A stretch of 64,000 nt of DNA from Pseudonocardia sp. ICBG1293 (GCF_020131355.1 NZ_JAHLEL010000008.1:248001-312000), one strand, 5' to 3'; numbered from the stretch's first letter, positions 16,840 to 26,288 are shown. Notes: generated from the letters alone by a model not told the origin. Numbers and translations: made by a program.

Positions 16840-18021
16840 TCAGCGGTTCAGCACGCCCTGCGGGTCGTGGGCGTCGGGGACGGCACTGCCGGAGGTGCCG
16901 AGCAGCTTCTGCCACTGCGGGTGGTCGACGACGTCGGGCACGCTCTCCACCCGGCGCGCCGCGGCGAGCACCTCGACGGCGCGGGCGGCGTCGCCCTCGG
17001 CGCCGGTGCGCACCGTGCGGGCCAGCTCCGGCCAGGTCTCCCCGCCGAGCAGGCCGTTGACGTCGTCGGCGCGGTGCGCGCGCTGGAAGTCGCCGACCGC
17101 GGCCGCCGTGCGGTCGTCGAACCGGCCGTCGGGCGTCCCGCGCAGCGACCCGGCGTCACGCAGCAGGTACTGGGCCGCCTCGACCACCGGGCCGCGGTCG
17201 CCCGTGCGCAACAGCGGCCAGCCCGCCTTGGTCGCCTCGGTGCGGGACAGGCGCCTGCCCAGCAGTCCCGCCACCTCGCGGCGCAGCCGGGGCAGCGCGG
17301 CGTAGAGCCGGTCGCCCGGGCAGATCGTGTTGCGGTAGTCGCGGTGGCCGTAGAGCTCGCTGGGGGCGATGCCGTAGCGCAGGCAGATGTAGGCGCAGGT
17401 GACGCGCAGCGAGTTCCACAGCGCCGGGGTCGGGTCGGCGCCGATGTAGGTGCCCTCGTTCTCGATCCCGATCGCGATCACGTTCTGGCCCGGTGAGTGG
17501 GCCCCCTCGACGACGCGGCGGCCCCCGTTGAGCTCGCCGAGGCTCCAGAGCCTGCCCTCCATCACGTGCCCGCCGCGCGAGATCGTGAAGTGCTGCCCGG
17601 AGTCGAGCCAGCCGTTGCGGTCCATGTGGTAGTTCTGGATCGCCCGGACCATCCGGTGCGCGGCACCGACGCTGTAGTCGGTCGTGTTCGCACCGGCCGT
17701 GTGGTGCACGAGGATCCGGATCGGGCGCCGGTCCCAGATCTTCGGCGAGAACTTCGGCCTGCGCGCGCCCCAGTCGGCGCAGCGGGCGATGAACGGGATC
17801 GGGACGGCCTCGGCGTGCGGTCCGGCGCCGGCGGGCCCGGGCGTCCCGTCCGGACCCCGGACCGTCGACGGGCCGGGCACGGGATCGGTGGCGGGCGGGC
17901 CGGGCTCCGGGGTCGGCGTCGGCCCGGCGAGCGCGCGGCCGGGGAGCACCAGGCCTGCGCCGGCGACGGCCCCTCCGACCAGCAGTCCGCGGCGACTCCA
18001 GCTCTGTCCCGGCTCGCCCAT
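16840..18021 (-). CDS. Tat-exported N-acetylmuramoyl-L-alanine amidase with peptidoglycan-binding-like domain
   Basis: The 393-residue protein starts with a twin-arginine signal (SWSRRGLLVGGAVAGAGLV, cleavage likely after RALA). A Pro/Gly-rich linker leads to an amidase_2/PGRP domain with zinc-ligand type residues in VHHTAG, the motif GIENEG, and GHRDYRNTICPGD. The C-terminal part (LLRTGDRGPVVEAAQYLL ... DGRFDDRTAAAVGDFQ) is a PG-binding-1-like repeat. It would cut the amide bond between MurNAc and the stem peptide outside the membrane. The ATG at 18021 has a G-rich ribosome site nine bases upstream; an upstream in-frame ATG at 18114 would put 31 residues before the Tat motif and is less likely. 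Confidence 0.85.
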   Translation of the reverse strand: MGEPGQSWSRRGLLVGGAVAGAGLVLPGRALAGPTPTPEPGPPATDPVPGPSTVRGPDGTPGPAGAGPHAEAVPIPFIARCADWGARRPKFSPKIWDRRPIRILVHHTAGANTTDYSVGAAHRMVRAIQNYHMDRNGWLDSGQHFTISRGGHVMEGRLWSLGELNGGRRVVEGAHSPGQNVIAIGIENEGTYIGADPTPALWNSLRVTCAYICLRYGIAPSELYGHRDYRNTICPGDRLYAALPRLRREVAGLLGRRLSRTEATKAGWPLLRTGDRGPVVEAAQYLLRDAGSLRGTPDGRFDDRTAAAVGDFQRAHRADDVNGLLGGETWPELARTVRTGAEGDAARAVEVLAAARRVESVPDVVDHPQWQKLLGTSGSAVPDAHDPQGVLNR

Positions 18022-18197
18022 CGCTGCTGCCCCCCCATCGGCGGCACCGTGCCGGCACCGCCCCGTCACACACGCCACATCCGTCCCGTGCGACTCCGCA
18101 TTCTCTCCGTTCACGACGAGAGCGCGGCGCGGACGCGCCGGTCGAGCGCGTCACACGGGTGGGCGGTCCCTGACCCGCACCGTCACCCTTGCTCCGG

Positions 18198-18239
18198 TTA
18201 CCGGTGAGTAATACTCTGGAGTCAGTTACCGGCCGGTAA
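18198..18239. promoter_or_regulatory. Twin operator-like palindromes upstream of fadE5
   Basis: TTACCGGCCGGTAA at 18226-18239 is a perfect 14-bp palindrome. TTACCGGTGAGTAA at 18198-18211 is an imperfect copy with centres 28 bp apart. Between them GAGTAATACTC and ACTCTGGAGT form smaller inverted repeats overlapping a possible -10 (TAATACT). The spacing and symmetry suit binding of a TetR-type dimer controlling fadE5, and perhaps the divergent amidase gene. Confidence 0.6.
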
Positions 18240-18276
18240 GTCGATCGGCCCTGGCACGAACGGCGGTGAAGGACGG

Positions 18277-20115
18277 ATGGGCCACTACAAGAGCAACGTG
18301 CGCGACCTCGAGTTCAACCTCTTCGAGGTGTTCGAGGTGCAGGACCATCTCGGGACGGGACCGTTCACCGACGTCGACGTCGACACCGCCAAGGGCGTGC
18401 TGTCGGAGCTGTCGACCGTGTGCACCGGTCCGCTCGCCGAGCACTACGCCACGATCGACCGCAACCCGCCGGTCTTCCACCCCGAGGACCACACGGTCAC
18501 CACGCCGCAGGAGCTCAAGGACGCGTACAAGGTCCTCTGGGACGGCGAGTGGTGGCGGCTCGGACTGCCGAACGAGCTGGGCGGCATGGGCATCCCGCCG
18601 TCGGTGCAGTGGGCCGCCGCCGAGCTGATGTGCGGCTCCAACCCGGCCATCTTCATGTACATGGCCGGCCCGAACTTCGCCTCGATCCTCTACAAGAACG
18701 GCAACGAGGAGCAGAAGCGCTGGGCCCAGCTGATGATCGACCGCGGCTGGGGCGCCACGATGGTGCTGACCGAGCCGGACGCGGGCTCCGACGTCGGCGC
18801 CGGCCGGACCAAGGCGATCCAGCAGGACGACGGCACCTGGCACATCGAGGGCGTGAAGCGCTTCATCACCTCGGCCGAGCAGGACTTCACCGAGAACATC
18901 ATGCACCTGGTGCTCGCCCGCCCCGAGGGCGGAAAGCCGGGCACCAAGGGCCTGTCGCTGTTCCTGGTGCCGAAGTTCCACTTCGACGCACAGACCGGTG
19001 AGCCGGGCGAGCGCAACGGCGCCTTCGTCACCAACGTCGAGCACAAGATGGGCCTCAAGGCCTCCACCACCTGCGAGCTGACCTTCGGTGCCCACGGCAC
19101 CCCGGCCGTCGGGTGGCTGCTGGGCGACGTGCACGACGGCATCGCCCAGATGTTCCAGGTCATCGAGTACGCCCGGATGATGGTCGGCACCAAGGCCATC
19201 GGCACCCTGTCGACCGGCTACCTGAACGCGCTCGAGTTCGCCAAGGAGCGCGTGCAGGGCGCGGACCTGACCACGATGACCGACAAGACCGCGCCGCGCG
19301 TCACGATCACCCACCACCCGGACGTCCGCCGCAGCCTGATGCTGCAGAAGGCGTACGCCGAGGGCATGCGCGCGGTCTACATCTACACCGCGACCTTCCA
19401 GGACCGGGTGCGCCTCGGCGACGAGGGCAGTGGGATCAGCACCGAACTGGCGGAGAAGGTCAACGACCTGCTGCTGCCGATCGTGAAGGGCGTCGGCTCC
19501 GAGCGCGCCACCGAGCAGCTGGTGCAGTCGCTGCAGACCCTGGGCGGGTCGGGCTTCCTGCAGGACTACCCGATCGAGCAGTACATCCGGGACGCCAAGA
19601 TCGATTCCCTGTACGAGGGCACCACCGCGATCCAGTCCCAGGACTTCCTGTTCCGCAAGATCGTCCGGGACAACGGGCAGGCGCTCGCGCACGTGGCGGG
19701 CGAGGTGCAGGCGTTCGTCGACTCCGACGCGGGCAACGGCAGGCTCAAGGAGGAGCGCGAGCTCCTGCGCACCGCGCTCACCGACGTGCAGGGGATGCTC
19801 GGCACGCTGACCGGCTACCTCTACGGCTCCACCAAGGACGTCACCGAGCTGTACAAGGTCGGCCAGCACACCGTGCGGCTGCTGATGGCGGTCGGCGACC
19901 TGCTCGTGGGCTGGCTGCTGCTGCGTCAGGCGACCGTCGCGCTCGCGGCGCTGGGCACCGACGGTGTCTCCGCCAAGGACCGTGTCTTCTACGAGGGCAA
20001 GGTCGGCGTGGCGACCTTCTTCGCGAAGACCGTGCTGCCCCGCCTGACGTCGGACAAGGCGATCATCGCGAACGCCGACAACGAGCTCATGCAGCTCGAC
20101 GAGGCATCGTTCTGA
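18277..20115 (+). CDS. fadE5: FadE5-type acyl-CoA dehydrogenase
   Basis: The 612-residue protein is nearly the same length as mycobacterial FadE5 and shares its start pattern ([10 protein letters not shown] ... FNLFEVFEV). It contains the FAD/acyl-binding segments [13 protein letters not shown] and [11 protein letters not shown], the C-terminal helical region [35 protein letters not shown] with the catalytic-base type Glu, and the extra C-terminal domain (about 480-612) found in long-form ACADs. FadE5 oxidises acyl-CoAs of broad chain length with electron transfer flavoprotein. GAAGGA precedes the ATG. Palindromic operators lie 38-79 bp upstream and a strong terminator follows. Confidence 0.9.
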   Translation: MGHYKSNVRDLEFNLFEVFEVQDHLGTGPFTDVDVDTAKGVLSELSTVCTGPLAEHYATIDRNPPVFHPEDHTVTTPQELKDAYKVLWDGEWWRLGLPNELGGMGIPPSVQWAAAELMCGSNPAIFMYMAGPNFASILYKNGNEEQKRWAQLMIDRGWGATMVLTEPDAGSDVGAGRTKAIQQDDGTWHIEGVKRFITSAEQDFTENIMHLVLARPEGGKPGTKGLSLFLVPKFHFDAQTGEPGERNGAFVTNVEHKMGLKASTTCELTFGAHGTPAVGWLLGDVHDGIAQMFQVIEYARMMVGTKAIGTLSTGYLNALEFAKERVQGADLTTMTDKTAPRVTITHHPDVRRSLMLQKAYAEGMRAVYIYTATFQDRVRLGDEGSGISTELAEKVNDLLLPIVKGVGSERATEQLVQSLQTLGGSGFLQDYPIEQYIRDAKIDSLYEGTTAIQSQDFLFRKIVRDNGQALAHVAGEVQAFVDSDAGNGRLKEERELLRTALTDVQGMLGTLTGYLYGSTKDVTELYKVGQHTVRLLMAVGDLLVGWLLLRQATVALAALGTDGVSAKDRVFYEGKVGVATFFAKTVLPRLTSDKAIIANADNELMQLDEASF

Positions 20116-20130
20116 TCCGGCTCCGGTGAC

Positions 20131-20169
20131 GAAGGGCCCCGGGCGCGGACTCCCCGCCCGGGGCCCTTC
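20131..20169. terminator. Bidirectional terminator between fadE5 and the CBS gene
   Basis: A perfect 15-bp stem (GAAGGGCCCCGGGCG at 20131-20145 with its complement at 20155-20169) and a 9-base loop lie between two convergent genes, 15 bases after the fadE5 stop. The flanking A and T residues suit termination in both directions. Confidence 0.75.
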
Positions 20170-20181
20170 CTCGTCCCGTGC

Positions 20182-20607
20182 CTACTGGGCGATGTAGCTC
20201 TCCAGCTGCTCGCGTTCCTGCTCCAGCATGTCCATCCGGGCCTTGACCAGGTCACCGATCGACACGATCCCGGCCAACGCCCCGTCCACGACGACCGGCA
20301 GGTGCCGCACCCGGCGGTCGGTCATGACCCGGGCGAGGTCGCCGACGCCGTCGTCGGGCGAGCAGGTGACCACCTCGGTGGTCATCACCTCGGCCACCCG
20401 TGCGTCGAGCAGCGCGGCGCCGTGGCTGTGCAACCGGCGCACGACGTCCCGTTCGGAGACGATGCCGACCAGCCGGTCGCCGTCGACGACGGGCAGCGCG
20501 CCGAGATTCCGCTCGGCGATCGCCCGCAGCACCTCGGCCACCGGATCCTCCGGTGCCACGGTGCTGGTGCCGCTGCCCTTGCTCCTCAGGACGTCCGCGA
20601 TGCGCAT
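20182..20607 (-). CDS. CBS-domain pair protein
   Basis: This 141-residue protein consists of two CBS domains and little else: the first spans about residues 8-60 (TVAPEDPVAEVLRAIAERNLGALPVVDGDRLVGIVSERDVV), the second about 70-125 (LPVVVDGALAGIVSIGDLVKA), then a short acidic helix. Such stand-alone pairs bind adenosine nucleotides and act as regulatory modules. The order of strands and the GIVSERD and GIVSIGD motifs are clear. The partner is unknown. It is convergent with fadE5 and shares its terminator. Confidence 0.85.
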   Translation of the reverse strand: MRIADVLRSKGSGTSTVAPEDPVAEVLRAIAERNLGALPVVDGDRLVGIVSERDVVRRLHSHGAALLDARVAEVMTTEVVTCSPDDGVGDLARVMTDRRVRHLPVVVDGALAGIVSIGDLVKARMDMLEQEREQLESYIAQ

Positions 20608-20702
20608 GGGGTACCCCGATCCCTCGCTGTCCGACGACTGGAGGGATCAGGGTACGAATGTGACCTGGCTCTCGTCATCCCCTGACGGGGACGATCACCG
20701 GA

Positions 20703-23180
20703 TCAGCCGCCGCACTGCACGATCGGCTGAGGGTTGTACTTGACCGTCCGCGTCTTGCTGGTGGTCTCCCCGGTCTGCACGTTGCGCAGCGTCCGGGTGT
20801 CGGTCGCGGTGAAGCCCGGCGAGCCCTGGCTGGCGCTGCACGGCTGCCCGGCCGGGATGTTGACCACCTGCGGCTCGGTCGGGTTGGTCCGCGGTCCGGT
20901 CGCGGAGGTGACCTCGTACATCTTCTGCCCGACGAACGACACGGTCACGTTGCTGGGCGTCCACGTCGTGCGGATCAGCACCGGGGTCGGGCCGTCGTTG
21001 CGGAACTTGACGTCGATGAGGTCGTTGAAGACCGTCGCCTCCCGCGCCACCGGGTAGCGGCTGATGTAGTAGCTGTGTTCCTTGTGCTCGATGTCGGTCA
21101 TCCCGGCGAAGTACGACGCGTTGTACAGCGTGGTCGCGAGCTGGGAGACACCGCCGCCGACGCCGCGTGCCGGGTGGCCGTCCTCGATGATCCCGGCCTC
21201 GACGTAGCCGTTGGCCGCGTTGCGCGGGTTGCTGACGCCGTTGAGGCTGAACGTCTCACCGGGCTGCACGATCTGTCCGTTGATCGCCTCGGCGGCGCGC
21301 TTGATGTTCTGCCCGGAGTCGGCGGCGAACCCGCCGGTGGTGAACGTCGAGATCTCGGTGGCGTTGCCCAGCGACTCCAGGTCGGCCGTGGTGATCTCGG
21401 CCGGCTTGTTCGCGTAGACCGCCGCGACGGTGCGCTCGCCCTGGCCGGTGAGGATCGGCAGCACGTTCGCGAAGGTCGCGTCGTAGTCGATACCGCGCCC
21501 GTCCTGGGACGGGACGACCCGCGGCGGGGTCGCGGCGAAGTCGAGCTGGGCGTCGACACCGGGCTTCTCGGTGCTCGCCAGCTGCGGCTGCGCGACGTCC
21601 TCGAGGGTCTTGTTCGCGATCACCGGCTTCAGCTTCACCGGGCCCTCCGGGTCCGCGGTGAAGCTGAGCGCGGTCGTGATGTCCTCCGGGGTGATGGTCG
21701 CGTTCGCGCCCTCACCGGTGATCGTCAGCGGGCCGGCGACGGCCGGCCTGGCCACCTCGTCGATGGCCTTCTGCACGTCGGCCGGAGTGGTGACGGCCTG
21801 CTCGATGATCAGCGGGAGCTGCACCGGCTCGCCGGAGGCCCACTGCTCCTCGACGACGCCGACGGCGGCGTCGACGTCGAGCTGCTGGCCCGGCTCCGGG
21901 GCCACCGGGGTCGGGGTGACGCCCTGCCACTGGACCGAGCCCTCCTTGGGCTCCTTCATGACCAGCGGGGCCATCTGCTCCAGCGCGGTGCGCACGGCGC
22001 GGTCGTCCGCGGAGTTGACCACACCGACCTCGCGGGTGGTGAAGAACGACGAGATCCGGGTGACCGGGTTCAGCGGCTGCTCGCCCGCCTCGTCGAGGGT
22101 GCGCGCGTAGTCGACCTGCAGGCCCGCGGCCCGGGGGTCGATCTCGGAACGGACCTCGCCCGCCTGGACCGGCACCGGCGCGGAGGAGCGCGGCTCGATC
22201 GCGGCCTGCAACGTCTCGGTGGCCTGGGCCCGCGACATGCCGCCGATCTCCTGACCCGCGACGACGACGCCGCGCGGCACGCTGCCGGAGCTGAGCGCGA
22301 GGTCACCGACGTAGCCGAGGACGAGCACGCCGAGCGCGGCGGCCGCGACGATCAGGCCGACCGGGCGCGTGCGCCGCGGGCCGTCACCGTCCTCGCCCGG
22401 ACCGCCCTCACCGTGTCCGCCGCCGTCACCGGGGCCACCGGGGCCACCAGGACCCCCGGGGCCGCCGGGCCCGCCCGGACCGGTCGCGCCCGCGGCGCCC
22501 GCCGCACCGGCGCCGAGGACCGCGGTGCCCGCGCCGGGGCCGCCGTCGGTGTGGATACGTGCGGTCTGCTCGGCGGCGCCGCCCTCGGGTGGCGTCGCGG
22601 ACGCGGCCGGGGTGACCCGGGGCAGGACCTGGGTGCGCTGCTCGCTGAGCGGGGCGACGCGCACGGTGCTCTGCCCGTCGGGGGTGGCGGGCCCCGGGCG
22701 GGTGGCGTCCGGCGGGGCGGCCGGCCGGGGACCGGGCTGCGGCGCGACCGGGGCCGTGGGCGCCGGGGCACCGGCGGGCGGGGCGGCCGCGTCGGGCTCC
22801 TGGCGGGGCGTCGCGCCGGGCTGCTGCGGGGCGGGGGACGGCGGCCGCGGAGCCGGCGAGGGCGGGGCCTCGGGGGTGGTCGCCTGCCCGACGACGGTGC
22901 GGGCCGCGGGTGACTCCGGCGGCGCCTGCTCGGCGGCCTCGGCCGGGTCCGCGGGACCGGCCCCGTCGGCCTGCCCCTCGGTGGCACCGGGCGACACGGC
23001 GCCCTGCGATGTCGCGGGACCCTGCGGCGTGACGGGACCCTGCGATGTGACGGGACCCTGCGGCGTGGCGGGGGCCCCGGCGGCCGGACCGGGCGAGGGA
23101 CGGCGGGCGGGCATCACGGGGCGACCGGCGCCGGCGGCGCCGCCGTCCTGCGGGTCTCCCGTCTCCGGCGCGGACGTCAC
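20703..23180 (-). CDS. VanW-family protein with long Pro-rich cytoplasmic N-terminus
   Basis: As read from GTG 23180 the product has 825 residues. The first 270 or so are Pro/Gln/Ala-rich with repeats such as TPQGPVTSQGPV and a GGPGGP tract. One transmembrane helix follows (VGLIVAAAALGVLVLGYVGDLAL, about 280-300), then two PG-binding-4-like repeats and the VanW domain (NAANGYVEAGIIEDGHPARGVGGG and VSQLATTLYNASYFAG). VanW proteins are envelope proteins of unclear enzymatic role. A better start, ATG 23227 with AAAGGAAG upstream, is out of frame only because of a run of nine G at 23208-23216. A run of ten (or seven) would extend the protein by MPERPP...SSGDADEQP, so the true N-terminus is uncertain. 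Confidence 0.8.
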   Translation of the reverse strand: MTSAPETGDPQDGGAAGAGRPVMPARRPSPGPAAGAPATPQGPVTSQGPVTPQGPATSQGAVSPGATEGQADGAGPADPAEAAEQAPPESPAARTVVGQATTPEAPPSPAPRPPSPAPQQPGATPRQEPDAAAPPAGAPAPTAPVAPQPGPRPAAPPDATRPGPATPDGQSTVRVAPLSEQRTQVLPRVTPAASATPPEGGAAEQTARIHTDGGPGAGTAVLGAGAAGAAGATGPGGPGGPGGPGGPGGPGDGGGHGEGGPGEDGDGPRRTRPVGLIVAAAALGVLVLGYVGDLALSSGSVPRGVVVAGQEIGGMSRAQATETLQAAIEPRSSAPVPVQAGEVRSEIDPRAAGLQVDYARTLDEAGEQPLNPVTRISSFFTTREVGVVNSADDRAVRTALEQMAPLVMKEPKEGSVQWQGVTPTPVAPEPGQQLDVDAAVGVVEEQWASGEPVQLPLIIEQAVTTPADVQKAIDEVARPAVAGPLTITGEGANATITPEDITTALSFTADPEGPVKLKPVIANKTLEDVAQPQLASTEKPGVDAQLDFAATPPRVVPSQDGRGIDYDATFANVLPILTGQGERTVAAVYANKPAEITTADLESLGNATEISTFTTGGFAADSGQNIKRAAEAINGQIVQPGETFSLNGVSNPRNAANGYVEAGIIEDGHPARGVGGGVSQLATTLYNASYFAGMTDIEHKEHSYYISRYPVAREATVFNDLIDVKFRNDGPTPVLIRTTWTPSNVTVSFVGQKMYEVTSATGPRTNPTEPQVVNIPAGQPCSASQGSPGFTATDTRTLRNVQTGETTSKTRTVKYNPQPIVQCGG

Positions 23181-23354
23181 CGGCTGCTCGTCCGCATCGC
23201 CGGACGAGGGGGGGGGCGCTCGGGCATGACGTGGGACTTCCTTTCCGCACTGCCATCGACTCTGTCATCGAGACCGGTGTCGTCGCCTGCGTCGACACCA
23301 CCGTCGAACCGGGGTGGGTCGCGGATCCGTGCGGACCGGCGCGACCCGGGGTGA

Positions 23355-23675
23355 TCAGAGGTAGAGACCTGTCCCGTGCGGGCTGGCCTCGGCGGCCACC
23401 GCGTGCAGGTCCCGCTCACGCATGACCAGGTGCCCGACGCCGCCGATCTCGACCTCGTACTGGTCCTCCGGAGCGAGCAGGACACGGTCACCGGCCTTCA
23501 CCGTGCGCACGTGCTGTCCCACCCCGACCACCTCCCCCCAGACCAGACGCTTGGCGACCTGCGCGGTTGCCGGGATCACGATTCCGGCCGAGCTCCGTCG
23601 CTCGCCGGACCCCTCGACCCTCTTGATCATGACCCGGTCGTGGAGCATCTGGATCTCGAGTTTGGGCTCGACCAC
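23355..23675 (-). CDS. GroES-like (Cpn10) co-chaperonin family protein
   Basis: The 106-residue product contains the Cpn10 beta-barrel pattern: KLEIQMLHDRVMIKR, a mobile-loop region ERRSSAGIVIPATAQ, then GEVVGVGQHVRTVKAGDRVLLAPEDQYEVEIGG and VMRERDLHAV. It lacks a nearby groEL gene and its mobile loop differs from the canonical form, so it is likely a second, specialised GroES-like protein widespread in actinobacteria. The GTG at 23675 fits the family start; an upstream extension of about 60 codons is Pro/Arg-rich and has no similarity. Confidence 0.8.
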   Translation of the reverse strand: MVEPKLEIQMLHDRVMIKRVEGSGERRSSAGIVIPATAQVAKRLVWGEVVGVGQHVRTVKAGDRVLLAPEDQYEVEIGGVGHLVMRERDLHAVAAEASPHGTGLYL

Positions 23676-23872
23676 CGGGCCGATGCTACGGGTGACCCCC
23701 GACGCTCCCGGCGGCGCCCGGCGCAGGCGAGAAGGTGCCCCGAACGTGGAACGCCCCGCGGCGCAACCGAGTCGGGGGTCGGGTGGCGCCGCGGGGCTCA
23801 GCAGGGGATTCGCGCCGACCCGAGGACGTGTTACACCGCAACCAGTTTTCACTCGTCCGGCGCAGTGGAGGC

Positions 23873-25063
23873 TCAGGTGTTGGCGAGCAGATACCGCCCG
23901 AAGTGCGGCACGGTGAACGCGATCTGGCCGCGCTGGGCCGAGAACACGAGCCCCTTCTTCAGCAGGCTGTCGCGCGCCGGGGACAGCGACGACGCCCGCC
24001 GGTCCAGGTGCTTGGCCACCAGCGACGTCTCGACCGGGTGGTCCTCGCCGTCGGTCAGCTCGGCCATCGCGCGCAGGTACTCCCGCTCCGCGGGCGTCGC
24101 CCGCTCGAACCGGGACCCGAAGAAGCCGACCGCCAGCTCGGCCTCCGCCTCGGGGGCGGCCATCTCGACGTCCTTCACCCCGATCGGGCTGGTCGGCGCC
24201 GCGTCCCAGGCGGCCTTGCCGTAGGCCTGCACGAAGTACGGGTAGCCGCCCGAGCGGACGTAGAGGTCGTCGAGGGCCTCCTGGTCGAAGGTCGCCTCCT
24301 CCCGCTCGGCCGGGGCGATCAGCGCGAAGTCGGCGTCCTTGCGGTCCAGCCGGTCGATCCGCGAGTACTTGAACAGCCGTTCCGAGTACGACTTCGACGC
24401 CGAGAGCACCGCGGGCAGGTGGGGCAGACCCGCACCGACGACGACCAGCGGCACCCGCGCCTGGGACAGCTCGTGACAGGCGGCGCAGAGCGCGGAGACG
24501 TCCTCGGGCCGCAGGTCCTGCATCTCGTCGATCAGCAGCGCGATCCCGGAGCCGACGTCCTGGGCCAGCTCGGCGACCTCGGTGAACAGCTCGACGAGGT
24601 CGATCTCGATGTCTCCGGAGTCCGCGCGCCCGTTCCGCACCGGGACGTCGATCCCGGGCTGCCAGCGCTCCCGCAGCTTCGTGCCCTCCGGCGAGGACCG
24701 CAGGGCGAACGCCTTCAGCACCCCGAGCACCTCGTCGATGCGCTCGGGGGCCCGGTGCCGGACCGCGAGGTCGCGGATCGCCCGGTGCAGCGCCGCGGAC
24801 AGCGGGCGGCGCAGGTCGGCGTCCGGGCGGGCCTCGATCTTCCCGGCGCCCCAGCCGGCGTGCATCGCCATCGAGCGCAGCTCACCGAGCAGGACCGTCT
24901 TGCCCACGCCGCGCAGACCGGTGAGCACCAGGCTCCGCTCCGGGCGACCGCGGGCGACCCGCTCCAGGACGATCTCGAAGGCGTCCACCTCGCGGTCCCG
25001 TCCGGCCAGCTCGGGCGGGCGCTGCCCGGCGCCGGGGGCGAACGGGTTGCGCACCGGGTCCAT
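23873..25063 (-). CDS. AAA-family ATPase (ORC/STAND-like)
   Basis: The 396-residue protein has Walker A GLRGVGKT (49-56), Walker B ALLIDEMQDL (about 170-180), a sensor-1-like VVVGAGLPHLP, and a C-terminal winged-helix-like region (VAKHLDRRASSLSPARDSLLKKGLV). An RxxE-type GRDRE at 21-25 precedes the P-loop, as in ORC/Cdc6-like and STAND ATPases. Proteins of this kind are found in many actinobacteria, sometimes with mobile elements, with no settled function. The ATG at 25063 is chosen because the preceding frame lacks similarity. No partner gene is evident next to it. Confidence 0.8.
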   Translation of the reverse strand: MDPVRNPFAPGAGQRPPELAGRDREVDAFEIVLERVARGRPERSLVLTGLRGVGKTVLLGELRSMAMHAGWGAGKIEARPDADLRRPLSAALHRAIRDLAVRHRAPERIDEVLGVLKAFALRSSPEGTKLRERWQPGIDVPVRNGRADSGDIEIDLVELFTEVAELAQDVGSGIALLIDEMQDLRPEDVSALCAACHELSQARVPLVVVGAGLPHLPAVLSASKSYSERLFKYSRIDRLDRKDADFALIAPAEREEATFDQEALDDLYVRSGGYPYFVQAYGKAAWDAAPTSPIGVKDVEMAAPEAEAELAVGFFGSRFERATPAEREYLRAMAELTDGEDHPVETSLVAKHLDRRASSLSPARDSLLKKGLVFSAQRGQIAFTVPHFGRYLLANT

Positions 25064-25370
25064 ACCAGGACGGTATCCGCCGATCTTCGGAATTCCGTAG
25101 ACGAGCACGGCGTGTCGCCCCCCGCCACCCGGCCGGCCCAGCGCCGGCAATGGTCACCCACCGTGGTCGGCGGGCCCGCCAGGACCGGTTCCGGGGTCGC
25201 CCGTGCGGTCCGGCGCGAACGCACCGTACGACCGGCGACGGCCGGGGGCGCCGCGGCCGTCACGATCCGGTGGCCCGCGCACGGTGACCTTCCGCGACCG
25301 CCTCCGACCAGCGACACTCTGCTGTGTGCACCACCCTGTCGCACGTGACAACGCCCGGGAGGAGAGCGCT
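25064..25370. other. Intergenic region before the 44-codon ORF
   Basis: This 307-bp stretch holds the upstream region of the AAA ATPase gene on one side and of the small ORF on the other. I see no convincing conserved gene in it, although several GC-driven open frames cross it. Confidence 0.4.
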
Positions 25371-25505
25371 GTGGGCCGACACCGCGGACGGCACCGCGCC
25401 GACCGGATGCATCACTCGACGCTGCGAATGAAGCCGATCACTCTGCGTCGCCGACGGCTGGAGAGCCTGCGCATCCTGCTCGCAGGAGCGCGCCCCGGCT
25501 GGTGA
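25371..25505 (+). CDS. Small basic protein of 44 residues
   Basis: A GTG start at 25371 has an unusually strong GGAGGAG ribosome site eight bases upstream. The product is 44 residues, rich in Arg and His, ending KPITLRRRRLESLRILLAG plus ARPGW. It is followed closely by a good hairpin terminator (25511-25539), so ribosome site, frame and terminator form a compact transcription unit. No family was recognised. Its high charge suggests nucleic acid or membrane-surface binding, but this is speculation. Confidence 0.45.
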   Translation: MGRHRGRHRADRMHHSTLRMKPITLRRRRLESLRILLAGARPGW

Positions 25506-25510
25506 GGGGA

Positions 25511-25539
25511 CGGCGGGGGTGCCCCGAACGCCCCCGCCG
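25511..25539 (+). terminator. Terminator after the 44-codon ORF
   Basis: CGGCGGGGG at 25511-25519 pairs perfectly with 25531-25539 around an 11-base loop. It begins five bases after the stop codon of the small ORF and lies before the convergent FxsA gene end. Confidence 0.6.
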
Positions 25540-25686
25540 TACCTCGCACCCGGACCGGCGGTACCCGGCCCGTCCTCCGAGCCCCGGTGCCGCCGCGGCG
25601 CCCGGGGGACGGGTGCCGCGGGATCGCGCCGGTGCCGGAGCGCGGACCCGGCCGCCGTGACCGGCCTGCGCCGCGTCCGGAGCCGG

Positions 25687-26196
25687 TCAGGTCCGGTCGG
25701 GACCGTCCACGACCTCGCCGTCGACGACCGGGCCGCCGCTCGCGGCGGGCCCGCCGATGCGCGGGTACGCGGTCGCGGCGCGCGGCTCGGTGACGGTCTC
25801 GCCGTCGACGACGGTGGCGCCGTAGCGGATCCGTGCGGTGCGCAGGCTCGGTGCGGCCCGCTCCGCGGCGTTCACCAGGCGCCGCCGGACCAGGGCCCGG
25901 GTCGGCGGGAACACCAGGGCGAGGCCGACCACGTCGGTGATCAGACCCGGCAGGAAGATGAGGACGCCACCGGCGGCGACGAGCAGCCCGTCGGTCGCCT
26001 CCTCGTGGGCCAGCTTCCCGCGCTGCACCGCGGTGGCGAGCGCGCGGGCGGCGCGCAGCCCCTCCCGACGGGCGAGCAGGAGTCCGACCACGGAACCGGC
26101 GAGCAGGACCAGCAGGGTCCAGCCCAGCCCGATCCACGCGATCAGCCCGGCGAGCGCGACGATCTCGAGCACGACGTAGAGCAGCACGAACGGCAT
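25687..26196 (-). CDS. fxsA: FxsA family membrane protein
   Basis: The 169-residue protein matches the FxsA family. It has an N-terminal pair of hydrophobic helices (FVLLYVVLEIVALAGLIAWIG and TLLVLLAGSVVGLLLARREG), the conserved AVQRGKLAHEEATDGLLVAAGGVLIFLPGLITDVVG region, and a Pro/Thr-rich cytoplasmic tail. FxsA was described in E. coli as suppressing F-exclusion of phage T7; its ordinary cellular role is unknown. The ATG at 26196 directly precedes the first helix. It follows the E2 gene on the same strand, 92 bp away. Confidence 0.85.
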   Translation of the reverse strand: MPFVLLYVVLEIVALAGLIAWIGLGWTLLVLLAGSVVGLLLARREGLRAARALATAVQRGKLAHEEATDGLLVAAGGVLIFLPGLITDVVGLALVFPPTRALVRRRLVNAAERAAPSLRTARIRYGATVVDGETVTEPRAATAYPRIGGPAASGGPVVDGEVVDGPDRT

Positions 26197-26288
26197 GCCC
26201 GTACAACGCACGGGCACGCCGTTCTGCTCCCGGATCGCCCGAATTCCCCGGATTCGCCCGCCGGGGCCGCGCGCGGCGGTCCCCCCGG

